NCBI GenBank assembly: GCA_947372745.1
Contig: CANBUY010000002.1
Span: 49,587 to 113,586, forward strand
DNA from: Comamonadaceae bacterium
GTDB taxonomy: Bacteria > Pseudomonadota > Gammaproteobacteria > Burkholderiales > Burkholderiaceae_C
DNA length: 64,000 nucleotides
Direction: 5' to 3'
The translations under genes and the position numbers were made by a program. Positions within the stretch are counted from its first letter, which is position 1. Each line of letters begins with the position of its first letter. The notes beneath the pieces were generated by a model. That model was not told the origin of the DNA and made no database searches. It saw only the letters and a list, made by a program, of their open reading frames with translations. This document shows, one piece after another, positions 35,063 through 44,480 of the stretch.

Positions 35063-35521
35063 ATGCCGACACCGAACGATAGCCTGAAACATCGCAACTT
35101 GCCCTTGCTCCTTTTGCAGGCGCGCGAGAGCGTGTTTGCAAAATTTCGGCCCATCCTGAATGATGCGGGCGTGACCGAACAGCAGTGGCGGGTGATCCGG
35201 GCACTTCTGGAATATGGCCCTATGGAGCCACGGCAAATAAGTAATATCTGTTGCTTGGCCAAGCCGAGCCTGACGGGCATCTTGGCGCGCATGGACGAGT
35301 TAGGACTGGTCCTGCGTGAACGATTCCAAAATGATCAGCGACGAGTCCTCATATCGGTCAGCGACAAGGGCGCCGATCTCGCAGAGCAGTTGGCGCCTCG
35401 AATTGAAGCCACTTATGCCGAGCTTGAGAACTTGATCGGCCACGCCTTTGCGCGTGACCTCTACCAAGTATTGGACCTGCTGATGGAGAAAGTAGGTCAA
35501 CCGGCAGCGAACTCGCAATAG
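35063..35521 (+). CDS. hpaR: MarR-family repressor of homoprotocatechuate genes
   Basis: 152 residues. FRPILNDAGVTEQQWRVIRALLEYGPMEPRQISNICCLAKPSLTGILARMDELGLV is the MarR winged helix with HpaR-like sequence. It is divergent from hpaG1. In E. coli HpaR represses the meta operon and is released by aromatic ligands. Its stop lies two bases from the stop of the convergent CoA-ligase gene. Confidence 0.9.
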   Translation: MPTPNDSLKHRNLPLLLLQARESVFAKFRPILNDAGVTEQQWRVIRALLEYGPMEPRQISNICCLAKPSLTGILARMDELGLVLRERFQNDQRRVLISVSDKGADLAEQLAPRIEATYAELENLIGHAFARDLYQVLDLLMEKVGQPAANSQ

Positions 35522-35523
35522 TC

Positions 35524-37101
35524 TTACTTGACCGATTGCTCGCGCAACTTAAACCGCTGAATCTTGCCCGTTGCCGTTTTGGGCAAGTCAGTCACAAACT
35601 CAATGTGTCGCGGGTATTTAAAAGGCGCCAGGCGCTCTTTCACAAAGGCTTTCAGGTCTGCCTCGGTCGCTTCTGTGCCCGGTTTGAGCACCACAAAGGC
35701 TTTGGTCTTGGTCAGGCCTTGTTCATCGTTGACGCCAATTACGGCAGCCTCCAACACGGCGGGGTGCTGTACCAAGGTAGATTCGACCTCAAAGGGTGAT
35801 ACATAGATGCCGCTGACTTTGAGCATGTCGTCGCTGCGTCCGCCGTAGGTGTAGGTGCCGTCGGCGTTGCGCACATATTTGTCGCCGCTCTTGGTCCAGT
35901 CGCCCAAAAAGGTTTCGCGTGATTTTTCGCGGTTGCCCCAGTACATGACGGCTGCGCTTGGGCCGCGCACATACAGGTCGCCCAGCTCGCCCTCGGGCAC
36001 GGCCCGCTGGTCTTCGTCGCGCAGTTCTATGTCATAGCCGGGCACGGGGTAGCCGGTGGTGCCGTAGCGCACTTGGCCGGGCCGGTTGGAGAGGTAAACG
36101 TGCAACATTTCAGTGGAGCCAATGCCGTCCACAATTTCCACACCGAAGTGCGCGGTAAACCGCTCGCCCAATTCACTGGGCAAGGCCTCGCCCGCGCTGG
36201 ACACCAACCGCAGCTGGGTGTCTTTTTTGGCGGGGAGTGCAGGCGAAGCAAGCATGCCGGCAAAGCCTGTGGGGGCGCCGAAGAAAACCGTGGGCTTGAC
36301 GCCGCCCACCTCGCCGATCCAGCGTTTAAAGGTGGCATCCGGTGTGGGCCGCTCGGCCATCAAAATCGTGGTGGCCCCCACGCTTAAGGGAAAGCTCAGG
36401 GCATTGCCCAAACCATAAGCAAAGAAGAGCTTGGCCGCCGAGAAGCAGACATCCCGCTCGGTCAGGCCCAGCACTGGGGTGCCGTAAAGCTCAGCCGTCC
36501 AGTAGGCGTTGGCGTGGGTGTGTAGCGCGCCCTTGGGTCGCCCGGTGGAGCCCGAGGAGTAGAGCCAAAAACCGGGGTCATCAGGGCGTGTGGGGGTAGC
36601 CTCATTGAGAGGGGCGTGCTGGGCCAGCAGCGCCTCCATGGCCAGGGCGCCTGCAGGTAGTTCCGCTGGCGGGTTGGAGACGATGACGTGCTTGACTTCG
36701 TGGCCACCTTGGTCCAGCGCGGCTTGCAGCGTGGGCAGCAAGGCGCCGGAAACCAACACCGCTTGCGCGCGGCTGTTTTGCAGCATGTAGGCGTAGTCGT
36801 CGGCGGTCAGCAAAGTGTTCACCGCCACGGGCACGATCCCCGCGTACAAAGCACCCAAAAAACTCACCGGCCAGTCGCAGCAGTCGTGCATCAAAAGCAG
36901 CACGCGTTCTTCCCGGCGCACGCCCAAGGCCAACAAAGCGGCGGCCATGCGGCGAATGCGCTGCTCAAGCTCACCAAAACTCAAGGCGCCTTGGTCATCA
37001 ATGAACGCGGCTTTTGCGGCGCGCCCGCTGTTGCGGGTGATCAGGTGTTGCGCAAAATTAAAGTGCGCACCAAGCTGGGGGACTGATTCTGGGTGGTTCA
37101 T
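35524..37101 (-). CDS. bclA: Benzoate-CoA ligase
   Basis: 525 residues from the ATG at 37101. AMP-forming ligase motifs: FWLYSSGSTGRPKGALHTH, FFGAPTGFAGML, DGIGSTEMLHVYLSNRPGQVRYGTTG, GRSDDMLKVSGIYVSPFEVE, and the catalytic lysine in KTATGKIQRFKL. With benzoate, ATP and CoA it makes benzoyl-CoA, the substrate and inducer of the box pathway. Located downstream of boxD, 26 bases apart. Confidence 0.93.
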   Translation of the reverse strand: MNHPESVPQLGAHFNFAQHLITRNSGRAAKAAFIDDQGALSFGELEQRIRRMAAALLALGVRREERVLLLMHDCCDWPVSFLGALYAGIVPVAVNTLLTADDYAYMLQNSRAQAVLVSGALLPTLQAALDQGGHEVKHVIVSNPPAELPAGALAMEALLAQHAPLNEATPTRPDDPGFWLYSSGSTGRPKGALHTHANAYWTAELYGTPVLGLTERDVCFSAAKLFFAYGLGNALSFPLSVGATTILMAERPTPDATFKRWIGEVGGVKPTVFFGAPTGFAGMLASPALPAKKDTQLRLVSSAGEALPSELGERFTAHFGVEIVDGIGSTEMLHVYLSNRPGQVRYGTTGYPVPGYDIELRDEDQRAVPEGELGDLYVRGPSAAVMYWGNREKSRETFLGDWTKSGDKYVRNADGTYTYGGRSDDMLKVSGIYVSPFEVESTLVQHPAVLEAAVIGVNDEQGLTKTKAFVVLKPGTEATEADLKAFVKERLAPFKYPRHIEFVTDLPKTATGKIQRFKLREQSVK

Positions 37102-37127
37102 GGGAGGTCTCTTCGGGTCCGTTTTAT

Positions 37128-38681
37128 TTACATCGCTTGCAGCACGCTGGTGCTGGCCTGCACCGCACAACGGCGGTGGTAGAAGCCCAGCGCCCTCAGG
37201 CCGCCCAGTTCTTCGCCACCACCAGCACGGCCAGGACCGCCGTGCAGCGACTGGGGCATGACATTGCCGTGGCCGGTGTGCAACTGCGCCACATCGGGTG
37301 AGATGACATGCACGCGCCCGTGGCTGTCGGCCAATTCCAGCGCCATGGCGGCCAGTGCAGCGGGGTCGCTGCCATAAAGCGAGGTCACGAGTGAGCCTTG
37401 CCCGCGACGTACCAGCGCCAGCGCATGGGCAGCGTCGCGGTAAGGGAGCAAGGTGGCTACGGGGCCAAACACTTCGGTGTCATGCACGCGGTCAGCGCTG
37501 TCGCTGCCCTGCGCATCGCGGGTACCCAGCAAAGTGGGACCGACGCAGCAGGCTACCGTCGCATCAGCGTCCAGCAGCGCCACGCTAGCGCCATCAAACA
37601 GGGTTTCAGTTTGGTGCTGCAGGTGCGCAATGCCTTGGCGCACACTACTCAGTTGTTCACGGTTCACCAAAGCGCCCATGCGCACGGATTCGTTGCGCGG
37701 GTTGCCTACGGTGGTTTTAGCCAGCCGCGCAGACAAGGCTGCAGCGGTGGCGCTGTACGCCGCCTCGGGCACAAAAATGCGCCGGATGGCGGTGCATTTT
37801 TGGCCAGATTTGACGGTTATTTCACGCGCCACTTCTTTAATCAGCAGCTCGAACGCCTCGGTACCGGGCGCTGCGTCGGGCAGCAGCACGGCGGAGTTCA
37901 GGCTGTCGGCCTCGATGTTGACGCGCACCGAGCGCTGGGTGATGGCCGGGTGCGAGCGAATCACGGCGGCGGTTTCGGCCGAGCCTGTGAAAGACATCAC
38001 GTCAAAGGGCTGCAAGGCGTCCATCAAACCTGCGGAACTGCCGCACACGATGGACAAAGCGCCGGGCGGGAAAATACCGGCGTCCACCACGTCTTTGACC
38101 ATGCGCTGGGTCAGCCAGGCCGTGGCGGTGGCGGGCTTAACGATGACAGGCACGCCTGAGAGCAAGGCGGGCGCGGCTTTTTCCCACAAGCCCCAGGACG
38201 GGAAATTGAAGGCATTGATAAACAGCGCCACACCACGCGTGGGCACTTGCACATGCTGTGATTGAAACAAGGGGTCTTTGCCCAAGCGCGCCGCTTCGCC
38301 GTCTTGCATGTGGCGACGCTCACCCAAGGTTTCGCCCAGCTTGGCGTAGGTGGAGAGTGTGAAGATGCCGCCGTCAACGTCTACTGCCGTGTCGTTTTTA
38401 ACCGTGCCGCTGTTCGCAGTGGCGATCTCATAGTAGGCATCGCGGTTGGCTTGCAGTACTTTCACAGCGGCGGCCAGCAGGGCGGCGCGTTGGGCGTAGG
38501 TCAACGCGCGCAAGGCTGCACCGCCCTCGTTGCGGGCAAAAGCGAAGCCTGCCTCCAGGTCAAGGCCGGTGGCATCCACACGGGCCAGCTCGGTCCCCAA
38601 CACGGGGTCGAGCAAGGGGGTGCCAGCGCCTGTGCCGTCCTGCCAAGTGCCGCTGATGTAGTTTGAAAGAAGTGGTGTCAT
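37128..38681 (-). CDS. boxD: 3,4-dehydroadipyl-CoA semialdehyde dehydrogenase
   Basis: 517 residues from the ATG at 38681. An aldehyde dehydrogenase related to PaaZ's N-terminal half: ALFINAFNFPSWGLWEKAAPALLSGVPVIVKPAT, FTGSAETAAVIRSHP, SGQKCTAIRRIFVPE with the catalytic Cys, and HGNVMPQSLHGGPGRAGGGEELGG at the end. It oxidises the ring-opened semialdehyde from BoxC with NADP. Divergent from boxR. Confidence 0.92.
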   Translation of the reverse strand: MTPLLSNYISGTWQDGTGAGTPLLDPVLGTELARVDATGLDLEAGFAFARNEGGAALRALTYAQRAALLAAAVKVLQANRDAYYEIATANSGTVKNDTAVDVDGGIFTLSTYAKLGETLGERRHMQDGEAARLGKDPLFQSQHVQVPTRGVALFINAFNFPSWGLWEKAAPALLSGVPVIVKPATATAWLTQRMVKDVVDAGIFPPGALSIVCGSSAGLMDALQPFDVMSFTGSAETAAVIRSHPAITQRSVRVNIEADSLNSAVLLPDAAPGTEAFELLIKEVAREITVKSGQKCTAIRRIFVPEAAYSATAAALSARLAKTTVGNPRNESVRMGALVNREQLSSVRQGIAHLQHQTETLFDGASVALLDADATVACCVGPTLLGTRDAQGSDSADRVHDTEVFGPVATLLPYRDAAHALALVRRGQGSLVTSLYGSDPAALAAMALELADSHGRVHVISPDVAQLHTGHGNVMPQSLHGGPGRAGGGEELGGLRALGFYHRRCAVQASTSVLQAM

Positions 38682-38833
38682 GGGTCGTGGCGCTTGGTTA
38701 ATAGTGGGGGCCAAAGTTGGCGGGATTGAAAGGAAGTGCACCTCAAAGGCGCCCAAAGGAGCAACATTTTTCTTGCACTTCCTCGCAATATGAATTATTG
38801 TGCAGGCTAGAACGATAAAGTTTCAACCACACC
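38682..38833. promoter_or_regulatory. boxD-boxR divergent control region with TGCA boxes
   Basis: TGCA occurs at 38737, 38774 and 38801, with nearby half-sites (GCAA at 38785). BzdR/BoxR-type regulators are known to use repeated TGCA cores. The 27-base spacing of the last two and the lack of footprint data keep this a proposal. Confidence 0.45.
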
Positions 38834-39814
38834 ATGTCAAGCACTATATTGCATATTTCAGGGTTATCCCCTAGTTCTCAAGAAGAAGAGTCTCTGCCAT
38901 TACCTGTCATCGGCCAACTCGGTTCAAGCGCCACCATCGATGAAAGAAACCCCTATTTAGCCACTTTGGGTGACCGCGTGCGGGCCTTGCGTTCACGCCG
39001 TGGCATGACGCGAAAGGCGCTGGCCCTGCACGCCAATATTTCAGAGCGGCACCTGGCCAACCTGGAATATGGCGTGGGCAACGCGTCCATTCTGGTTCTG
39101 GTTCAGGTAGCAGGCGCCTTGCAGTGCCCCTTGGGGGAGCTCATTGGCGACATCACCACGTCATCCCCTGAGTGGTTGCTGATTCGGGAACTGCTGGAGC
39201 AACGCGACGAGGCTACCCTGCAGCGGGTGCGCGTGTCCATTGGTGAAATGCTGGGCACGGGCGGCGGCAATGCGACTATCAGCACCCGCATTGCCTTGGT
39301 GGGTTTGCGCGGGGCAGGCAAATCCACCTTGGGGCAAATGCTGGCGCAAGACCTGGACTATCCCTTTATTGAGTTGAGCCGTGAAATTGAGAAATTTGCA
39401 GGCTGCAGTGTGGCGGAAATCCAGGCCTTGTACGGCATCAACGCCTACCGCCGCTACGAGCGGCGTGCGCTGGAGGAGACGATTCAGATATACCCCGAGG
39501 TCGTCATTGCCACGCCGGGCGGACTGGTGTCCGATGTGGCGACGTTTAACCAGTTGCTCACGCACTGCACCACGGTTTGGTTGCAGGCCGACCCCGAGGA
39601 CCACATGAAGCGCGTCACCGCGCAGGGAGATTTACGCCCCATGGCCGCCAGCCGCGAGGCGATGGAAGACCTGAAAGGGATTTTGTCGGGACGCGCGGCG
39701 TTCTATTCCAAGGCGCAACTCAGGGTGGACACCAGTGGCCAATCGCTGGATGACACTTACCTGCTCTTGCGGGATCAGGTGCGTCAAACCTTGCAATTGA
39801 CAACGGTCAATTAA
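38834..39814 (+). CDS. boxR: BoxR benzoyl-CoA-responsive regulator (HTH + shikimate kinase-like)
   Basis: 326 residues. Residues 45-105 are a XRE-type helix-turn-helix (GDRVRALRSRRGMTRKALALHANISERHLANLEYG); residues 150-320 are shikimate-kinase-like with Walker A GLRGAGKST (157-165). The kinase fold no longer works in metabolism in this family; it senses benzoyl-CoA and releases the repressor. Divergent from boxD and upstream of boxCBA, so it can control both. Confidence 0.92.
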   Translation: MSSTILHISGLSPSSQEEESLPLPVIGQLGSSATIDERNPYLATLGDRVRALRSRRGMTRKALALHANISERHLANLEYGVGNASILVLVQVAGALQCPLGELIGDITTSSPEWLLIRELLEQRDEATLQRVRVSIGEMLGTGGGNATISTRIALVGLRGAGKSTLGQMLAQDLDYPFIELSREIEKFAGCSVAEIQALYGINAYRRYERRALEETIQIYPEVVIATPGGLVSDVATFNQLLTHCTTVWLQADPEDHMKRVTAQGDLRPMAASREAMEDLKGILSGRAAFYSKAQLRVDTSGQSLDDTYLLLRDQVRQTLQLTTVN

Positions 39815-39850
39815 TTTATTTTCTATAAATAGCTAAAAAGCACTTTACTT

Positions 39851-39880
39851 CATGTTGCAACATGCACTATCATGCGTGTA
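39851..39880 (+). promoter_or_regulatory. Probable BoxR sites upstream of boxC
   Basis: TGCA at 39856-39859 and 39863-39866, seven bases apart, and ATGC at 39872-39875, in the 115-base gap before the boxC GTG. Same core as in the boxD-boxR gap. Confidence 0.45.
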
Positions 39881-39929
39881 CTGAATTTAGCCTGAGTGCT
39901 TTTGTACATTCTTATTAGGAGACGACCCC

Positions 39930-41588
39930 GTGAGCCATCCAACCCGTGTTGAATACCAAACTGATCCTTCCCAGTACAAGCACTGGAAACTGAGCTTTGA
40001 GGGCCCGGTAGCCACCTTGAAGGCGGATTTTGATGAAAACGGTGGCTTACGCCCAGGCTACAAACTCAAGCTCAACAGCTACGACTTGGGCGTTGATATT
40101 GAACTCAACGATGCGGTGTCACGCATTCGCTTTGAGCACCCTGAAGTGCGCACCGTGGTGGTGACCAGCGCCAAGGAAAAAGTGTTTTGCTCAGGCGCCA
40201 ACATCTTCATGCTGGGCGTTAGCAGTCACGCCTGGAAAGTGAATTTTTGCAAATTCACCAATGAGACCCGCAACGGTTTGGAAGACTCTTCCAAGCACAG
40301 CGGACTCAAATTCCTCGCTGCCGTGAATGGCGCGTGCGCTGGTGGCGGCTACGAGTTGGCGCTGGCTTGCGACGAAATCATTTTGGTCGACGACCGCGCC
40401 AGCGCGGTGAGCTTGCCCGAAGTGCCTTTGCTCGGCGTCTTGCCAGGTACCGGCGGCCTGACCCGCGTGACCGACAAGCGCCATGTGCGCCACGACTTGG
40501 CCGATATTTTTTGCACCAGCGTTGAAGGTGTTCGCGGCCAAAAAGCCGTGGACTGGCGCCTGGTGGATGCCGTGGCCAAGACTTCGGTCTTTGCCGAAAA
40601 AGTTCAAGAACGTGCCTTGGAGTTGGCTGCCAAAAGCGACCGCCCCGCCAATGGCAAAGGCGTGGTGTTGACCCCACTGAACCGCACGCTGGAAGCCGAT
40701 GCCCTGCGTTACCAGCACCTCACGGTTGAGATTGACCGCACCCGCCGCGTGGCCACCTTTACGGTGAAGGCCCCTACCGGCGCGCAACCCACTGACGTGG
40801 CAGGCATTGAGGCCGCCGGGGTGAATTGGTTCCCCTTGGCGATGGCGCGTGAACTGGAAGACGCTATTTTGTGCATGCGCACCAATGAGCTCGATATCGG
40901 TACTTGGCTGATCAAGACCGAAGGCGACTCGGCCGCAGTGATGGCGATGGACGCCACACTGATGGCGAATCAAAACCATTGGCTGGTGCGTGAAACCACA
41001 GGCTTGCTGCGTCGCACTTTCAGCCGCCTCGATGTCTCGTCACGCAGTTTGTTTGCGTTGATTGAACCCGGCTCCTGCTTTGTGGGCACATTTTTGGAAC
41101 TGGCCTTGGCTTGTGACCGCAGCTACCACCTGGCCCTGCCTGATGACGAAGTGCGCACCCCAAAAATCATGGTGGGCGAGACCAACTTTGGTTTGTACCC
41201 CATGGCCACGGACCAAAGCCGCCTGGGTCGCCGCTTTTATGACGAGCAACCCGCGCTAGATGCCGTGCGCGCCCAAGCGGGCAAGCCACTTGATGCCGAT
41301 GCCGCGTTTGCGGTGGGGCTGGTCACGGCCAACCCGGACGACATCGACTGGGATGATGAAGTGCGCATTGCCATCGAAGAGCGCGTGTCCATGTCGCCAG
41401 ATGCCCTCACCGGCCTGGAAGCCAACCTGCGCTTTAACAGTCAGGAAAATATGGCTACCCGTATTTTTGGCCGTCTCACCGCTTGGCAAAACTGGATCTT
41501 CCAGCGCCCCAACGCAGTGGGTGAAAAAGGTGCTTTGAAGGTGTATGGCAAAGGCGAAAAAGTGGCCTTTGACTGGAACCGGGTTTAA
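39930..41588 (+). CDS. boxC: Benzoyl-CoA-dihydrodiol lyase (2,3-epoxybenzoyl-CoA dihydrolase)
   Basis: 552 residues from a GTG start at 39930 with AGGAG upstream. Crotonase-like N-terminal part: KVFCSGANIFMLG, FLAAVNGACAGGGYELALACDEI, and LPEVPLLGVLPGTGGLTRVTDKRHV; a second half ends LDADAAFAVGLVT. It opens the epoxidised ring with loss of formate. Length and sequence match BoxC. Confidence 0.95.
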   Translation: MSHPTRVEYQTDPSQYKHWKLSFEGPVATLKADFDENGGLRPGYKLKLNSYDLGVDIELNDAVSRIRFEHPEVRTVVVTSAKEKVFCSGANIFMLGVSSHAWKVNFCKFTNETRNGLEDSSKHSGLKFLAAVNGACAGGGYELALACDEIILVDDRASAVSLPEVPLLGVLPGTGGLTRVTDKRHVRHDLADIFCTSVEGVRGQKAVDWRLVDAVAKTSVFAEKVQERALELAAKSDRPANGKGVVLTPLNRTLEADALRYQHLTVEIDRTRRVATFTVKAPTGAQPTDVAGIEAAGVNWFPLAMARELEDAILCMRTNELDIGTWLIKTEGDSAAVMAMDATLMANQNHWLVRETTGLLRRTFSRLDVSSRSLFALIEPGSCFVGTFLELALACDRSYHLALPDDEVRTPKIMVGETNFGLYPMATDQSRLGRRFYDEQPALDAVRAQAGKPLDADAAFAVGLVTANPDDIDWDDEVRIAIEERVSMSPDALTGLEANLRFNSQENMATRIFGRLTAWQNWIFQRPNAVGEKGALKVYGKGEKVAFDWNRV

Positions 41589-41603
41589 ATTTAATTCAAG
41601 TTG

Positions 41604-41632
41604 TGCAGCGCGAATCTGGGTGGCGCGCTGCA
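41604..41632 (+). other. Intergenic hairpin between boxC and boxB
   Basis: TGCAGCGCG (41604-41612) and CGCGCTGCA (41624-41632) form a perfect 9-bp stem. No T-run follows, so more likely an mRNA stabiliser or processing site than a terminator. The stem also contains TGCA. Confidence 0.5.
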
Positions 41633-41676
41633 ACCTTATCTCTTCCCACCGACTCAGATAAGTTACGGAGAACGTC

Positions 41677-43104
41677 ATGAACGGCATCAATTACAGCGAA
41701 AAAATCCCTAATAACGTCAACTTGAGCGAAGACCGCACCTTGCAGCGCGCGCTTGAGCAATGGCAGCCCAACTTCATCAACTGGTGGGACGACGTCGGCC
41801 CGGTTGGCTCTACCGACATGGATGTGTATTTGCGCACAGCCGTCAGCGTGGACCCTCAGGGTTGGGCGCAGTTTGGCCACGTCAAAATGCGTGACTACCG
41901 CTGGGGCATTTTCCTGAACCCAGGCGAGAGCGACCGCACCATTCATTTTGGTGACCACAAAGGCGAAAAAGTCTGGCAAGACGTGCCTGGCGAACACCGC
42001 GCCAACCTGCGCCGCATCATCGTGACGCAGGGCGACACCGAGCCCGCATCGGTCGAGCAGCAGCGCCATTTGGGCCTGACCGCGCCCAGCATGTACGACC
42101 TGCGCAACCTGTTCCAAATCAACGTGGAAGAAGGTCGCCATCTGTGGGCCATGGTTTACCTCTTGCATAAGCACTTTGGCCGTGACGGCCGTGAAGAAGC
42201 CGAAGGCCTGTTGGAGCGTCGCAGCGGTGATGCCAACAACCCCCGCATCTTGGGCGCCTTCAACGAAGCCACGCCTGATTGGTTGAGCTTCTTCATGTTT
42301 ACCTACTTCACCGACCGCGACGGCAAATACCAGTTGTGTGCCTTGGCCGAGAGTGCGTTTGACCCGCTGGCCCGCACCACCAAGTTCATGCTGACCGAGG
42401 AGGCGCACCACATGTTTGTGGGTGAGTCCGGTATTTCCCGCGTGATCACGCGCACCGCCAAAGCCATGAACGACCTGAAAACGGACGACGTGGGCAAGCT
42501 GCGTGCTGCAGGCGTGATTGACCTGCCCACTATTCAGCGCTACATCAACTTCCACTTCAGCGTCACCATTGACCTGTTTGGCGCTGATGAGTCGAGCAAT
42601 GCCGCCACCTTCTACAGCACTGGCTTGAAAGGCCGCTACGAAGAAGGCAAGCGTGAAGACGACCATGTGCTCAAAGGCCAGACCTACAAAGTGCTCGAAG
42701 CCCGTGATGGCCAGTTGGTTGAGAAAGAAGTCCCGATGCTCAACGCACTCAACGAAGTGCTGCGCGACGACTACATCAAAGACTCCGTGGGTGGTGTCGA
42801 GCGTTGGAACAAAGTGCTGGCCAAGGCTGGTATTGGTACCCGCCTGAGCGTGCCGCACAAAGCCTTCCACCGCAATATTGGCGCCCTCTCAAAAGTCAAA
42901 GTTTCGCCAGAAGGTCAAGTGGTGTCTGAAGGCGAATGGGGCATGATGGTCAACCAATGGTTGCCTACCAACGAAGACCGCGCCTACGTGGCCAGCCTCA
43001 TGGGCCGCGTGGTAGAGCCGGGCAAGTTTGCCAACTGGATCGCGCCACCTGTGATGGGCATCAACCGCCAGGGCGTAGATTTTGAGTACGTCCGCTTCAA
43101 TTGA
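41677..43104 (+). CDS. boxB: Benzoyl-CoA 2,3-epoxidase, oxygenase subunit
   Basis: 475 residues. Di-iron ligands appear as EEGRH (151-155) and EEAHH (241-245), with a further E early in the protein. Matches BoxB in length and sequence (NWWDDVGPVGSTDMDVYLRTA). It epoxidises benzoyl-CoA with electrons from BoxA. Ribosome-binding site GGAG before the ATG. A strong hairpin separates it from boxA. Confidence 0.95.
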   Translation: MNGINYSEKIPNNVNLSEDRTLQRALEQWQPNFINWWDDVGPVGSTDMDVYLRTAVSVDPQGWAQFGHVKMRDYRWGIFLNPGESDRTIHFGDHKGEKVWQDVPGEHRANLRRIIVTQGDTEPASVEQQRHLGLTAPSMYDLRNLFQINVEEGRHLWAMVYLLHKHFGRDGREEAEGLLERRSGDANNPRILGAFNEATPDWLSFFMFTYFTDRDGKYQLCALAESAFDPLARTTKFMLTEEAHHMFVGESGISRVITRTAKAMNDLKTDDVGKLRAAGVIDLPTIQRYINFHFSVTIDLFGADESSNAATFYSTGLKGRYEEGKREDDHVLKGQTYKVLEARDGQLVEKEVPMLNALNEVLRDDYIKDSVGGVERWNKVLAKAGIGTRLSVPHKAFHRNIGALSKVKVSPEGQVVSEGEWGMMVNQWLPTNEDRAYVASLMGRVVEPGKFANWIAPPVMGINRQGVDFEYVRFN

Positions 43105-43130
43105 TCTGGCGCTAGACTAGCCAATAATAC

Positions 43131-43154
43131 AGGGGGCTACTCAGCCCCCTTTTT
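43131..43154 (+). terminator. Terminator-like hairpin between boxB and boxA
   Basis: AGGGGGCT (43131-43138) and AGCCCCCT (43143-43150) form a perfect 8-bp GC-rich stem with a 4-base loop, then TTTTT. This is a classic intrinsic terminator shape, placed inside what should be one operon. Confidence 0.8.
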
Positions 43155-43184
43155 CAATACAAAGATACCCCCGGAGCGCGTGCC

Positions 43185-44465
43185 ATGGACCTGACTCAAG
43201 CCAATGTGATCAAGCAGCACTTGATTGACCCCGAAATCTGTATTCGCTGCAACACCTGCGAGGCCATTTGTCCCGTGGCCGCCATCACCCACAACGACCT
43301 CAACTACGTGGTGGACGCCGAGAAGTGCAATTTGTGCATGGCGTGTATTTCTCCTTGCCCGACCGGCTCCATCGACAACTGGCGTGTGATGCCGCGCATC
43401 AAAGCCTACACCCCCGCCGAGCAACTCACCTGGGAAGAACTGCCCGCTGAGTTAAGCCCTGCCGAACTGGAAGATGCAGGTGTTGGCGCGCAAGAGGTGG
43501 CCCATGCCGAACTCGCGGCTGCCGACGCCCCGGCGCTCAGCGCGGGCGAGGCTGGCCTCAACAGCGCCCGGTTTGGTGCGACCCTGCCCCCGTGGTCGGC
43601 GGCTCATGCCTACACCCAGCTTTACGGCCCCAAATCGGCTGAGAAAACCATCACCGCTACGGTGAGCGGTAATGTCCGCGTGACCGATGTTGGGCATGAG
43701 TACGACACGCACCACATCGTGCTGGACTTTGGAAATTTGCCTTTCCCGGTGCTGGAAGGTCAGTCCATTGGCATTATTCCGCCAGGTGCCGAGGCCAGTG
43801 GCCGTGCCTACCATGCCCGCCAATATTCCATTGCCAGCCCGCGCAACGGCGAACGCCCTGGGTACAACAATTTGTCGCTCACGGTCAAGCGCGTGCTGGA
43901 AAACCACCAGGGCCAGCCCGTGCGCGGCGTGGGCTCCAACTATTTGTGCGACCTCAAGGTGGGTGACAAAGTGCAGGTTGTCGGCCCGTTTGGCAACAGC
44001 TTTTTGATGCCCAACCACCCGCGCTCCAACATCGTGATGATTTGCACCGGCACCGGCAGCGCCCCCATGCGCGCCATGACCGAATGGCGCCGTCGCCTGC
44101 GGGCCACGGGCAAGTTTGAAGGCGGCAAACTCATGCTGTTTTTTGGCGCCCGCACGCAACAAGAACTCCCCTACTTTGGCCCGCTGCAAAGTTTGCCCAA
44201 AGATTTCATCGACACCAATTTTGCCTACTCACGCACCCCCGGCCAGCCCAAGACCTATGTGCAAGATCTGCTGCGTACCCGCGCCGCCGATGTGAGTGCT
44301 CTCATGCGCGATCCCAATACCTACTTCTATGTGTGTGGTCTGAAAAGCATGGAAGAAGGCGTGGTGCTGGCGCTGCAAGATGTGGCACAACAGGCCGGGA
44401 TTGATTGGGAAGTGTTGGGGGCAGCGTTGAAGAAAGAAGGACGCCTGCATTTGGAGACTTATTGA
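43185..44465 (+). CDS. boxA: Benzoyl-CoA 2,3-epoxidase, reductase subunit
   Basis: 426 residues. Two 4Fe-4S sites: Cys19, 22, 25, 29 and Cys48, 51, 54, 58; a linker rich in Ala and Glu; then a ferredoxin-NADP reductase module with RAYHARQYSIASPRNG (FAD) and MICTGTGSAPMRAM (NADP). It transfers electrons from NADPH to BoxB. In-frame with its own start and ribosome-binding site (GGAG). Confidence 0.95.
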   Translation: MDLTQANVIKQHLIDPEICIRCNTCEAICPVAAITHNDLNYVVDAEKCNLCMACISPCPTGSIDNWRVMPRIKAYTPAEQLTWEELPAELSPAELEDAGVGAQEVAHAELAAADAPALSAGEAGLNSARFGATLPPWSAAHAYTQLYGPKSAEKTITATVSGNVRVTDVGHEYDTHHIVLDFGNLPFPVLEGQSIGIIPPGAEASGRAYHARQYSIASPRNGERPGYNNLSLTVKRVLENHQGQPVRGVGSNYLCDLKVGDKVQVVGPFGNSFLMPNHPRSNIVMICTGTGSAPMRAMTEWRRRLRATGKFEGGKLMLFFGARTQQELPYFGPLQSLPKDFIDTNFAYSRTPGQPKTYVQDLLRTRAADVSALMRDPNTYFYVCGLKSMEEGVVLALQDVAQQAGIDWEVLGAALKKEGRLHLETY

Positions 44466-44480
44466 GCCGCCATTGGTCCC

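Noticed and set aside
39815..39850. Possible repeat copy before boxC
   Set aside because: Only tataaatagct and aagcact match; too short to count as a copy.
41596..42870. 424-codon open frame opposite boxB
   Set aside because: Antisense of BoxB with complete di-iron motifs; rich in His and Gln as expected from reversed codons.
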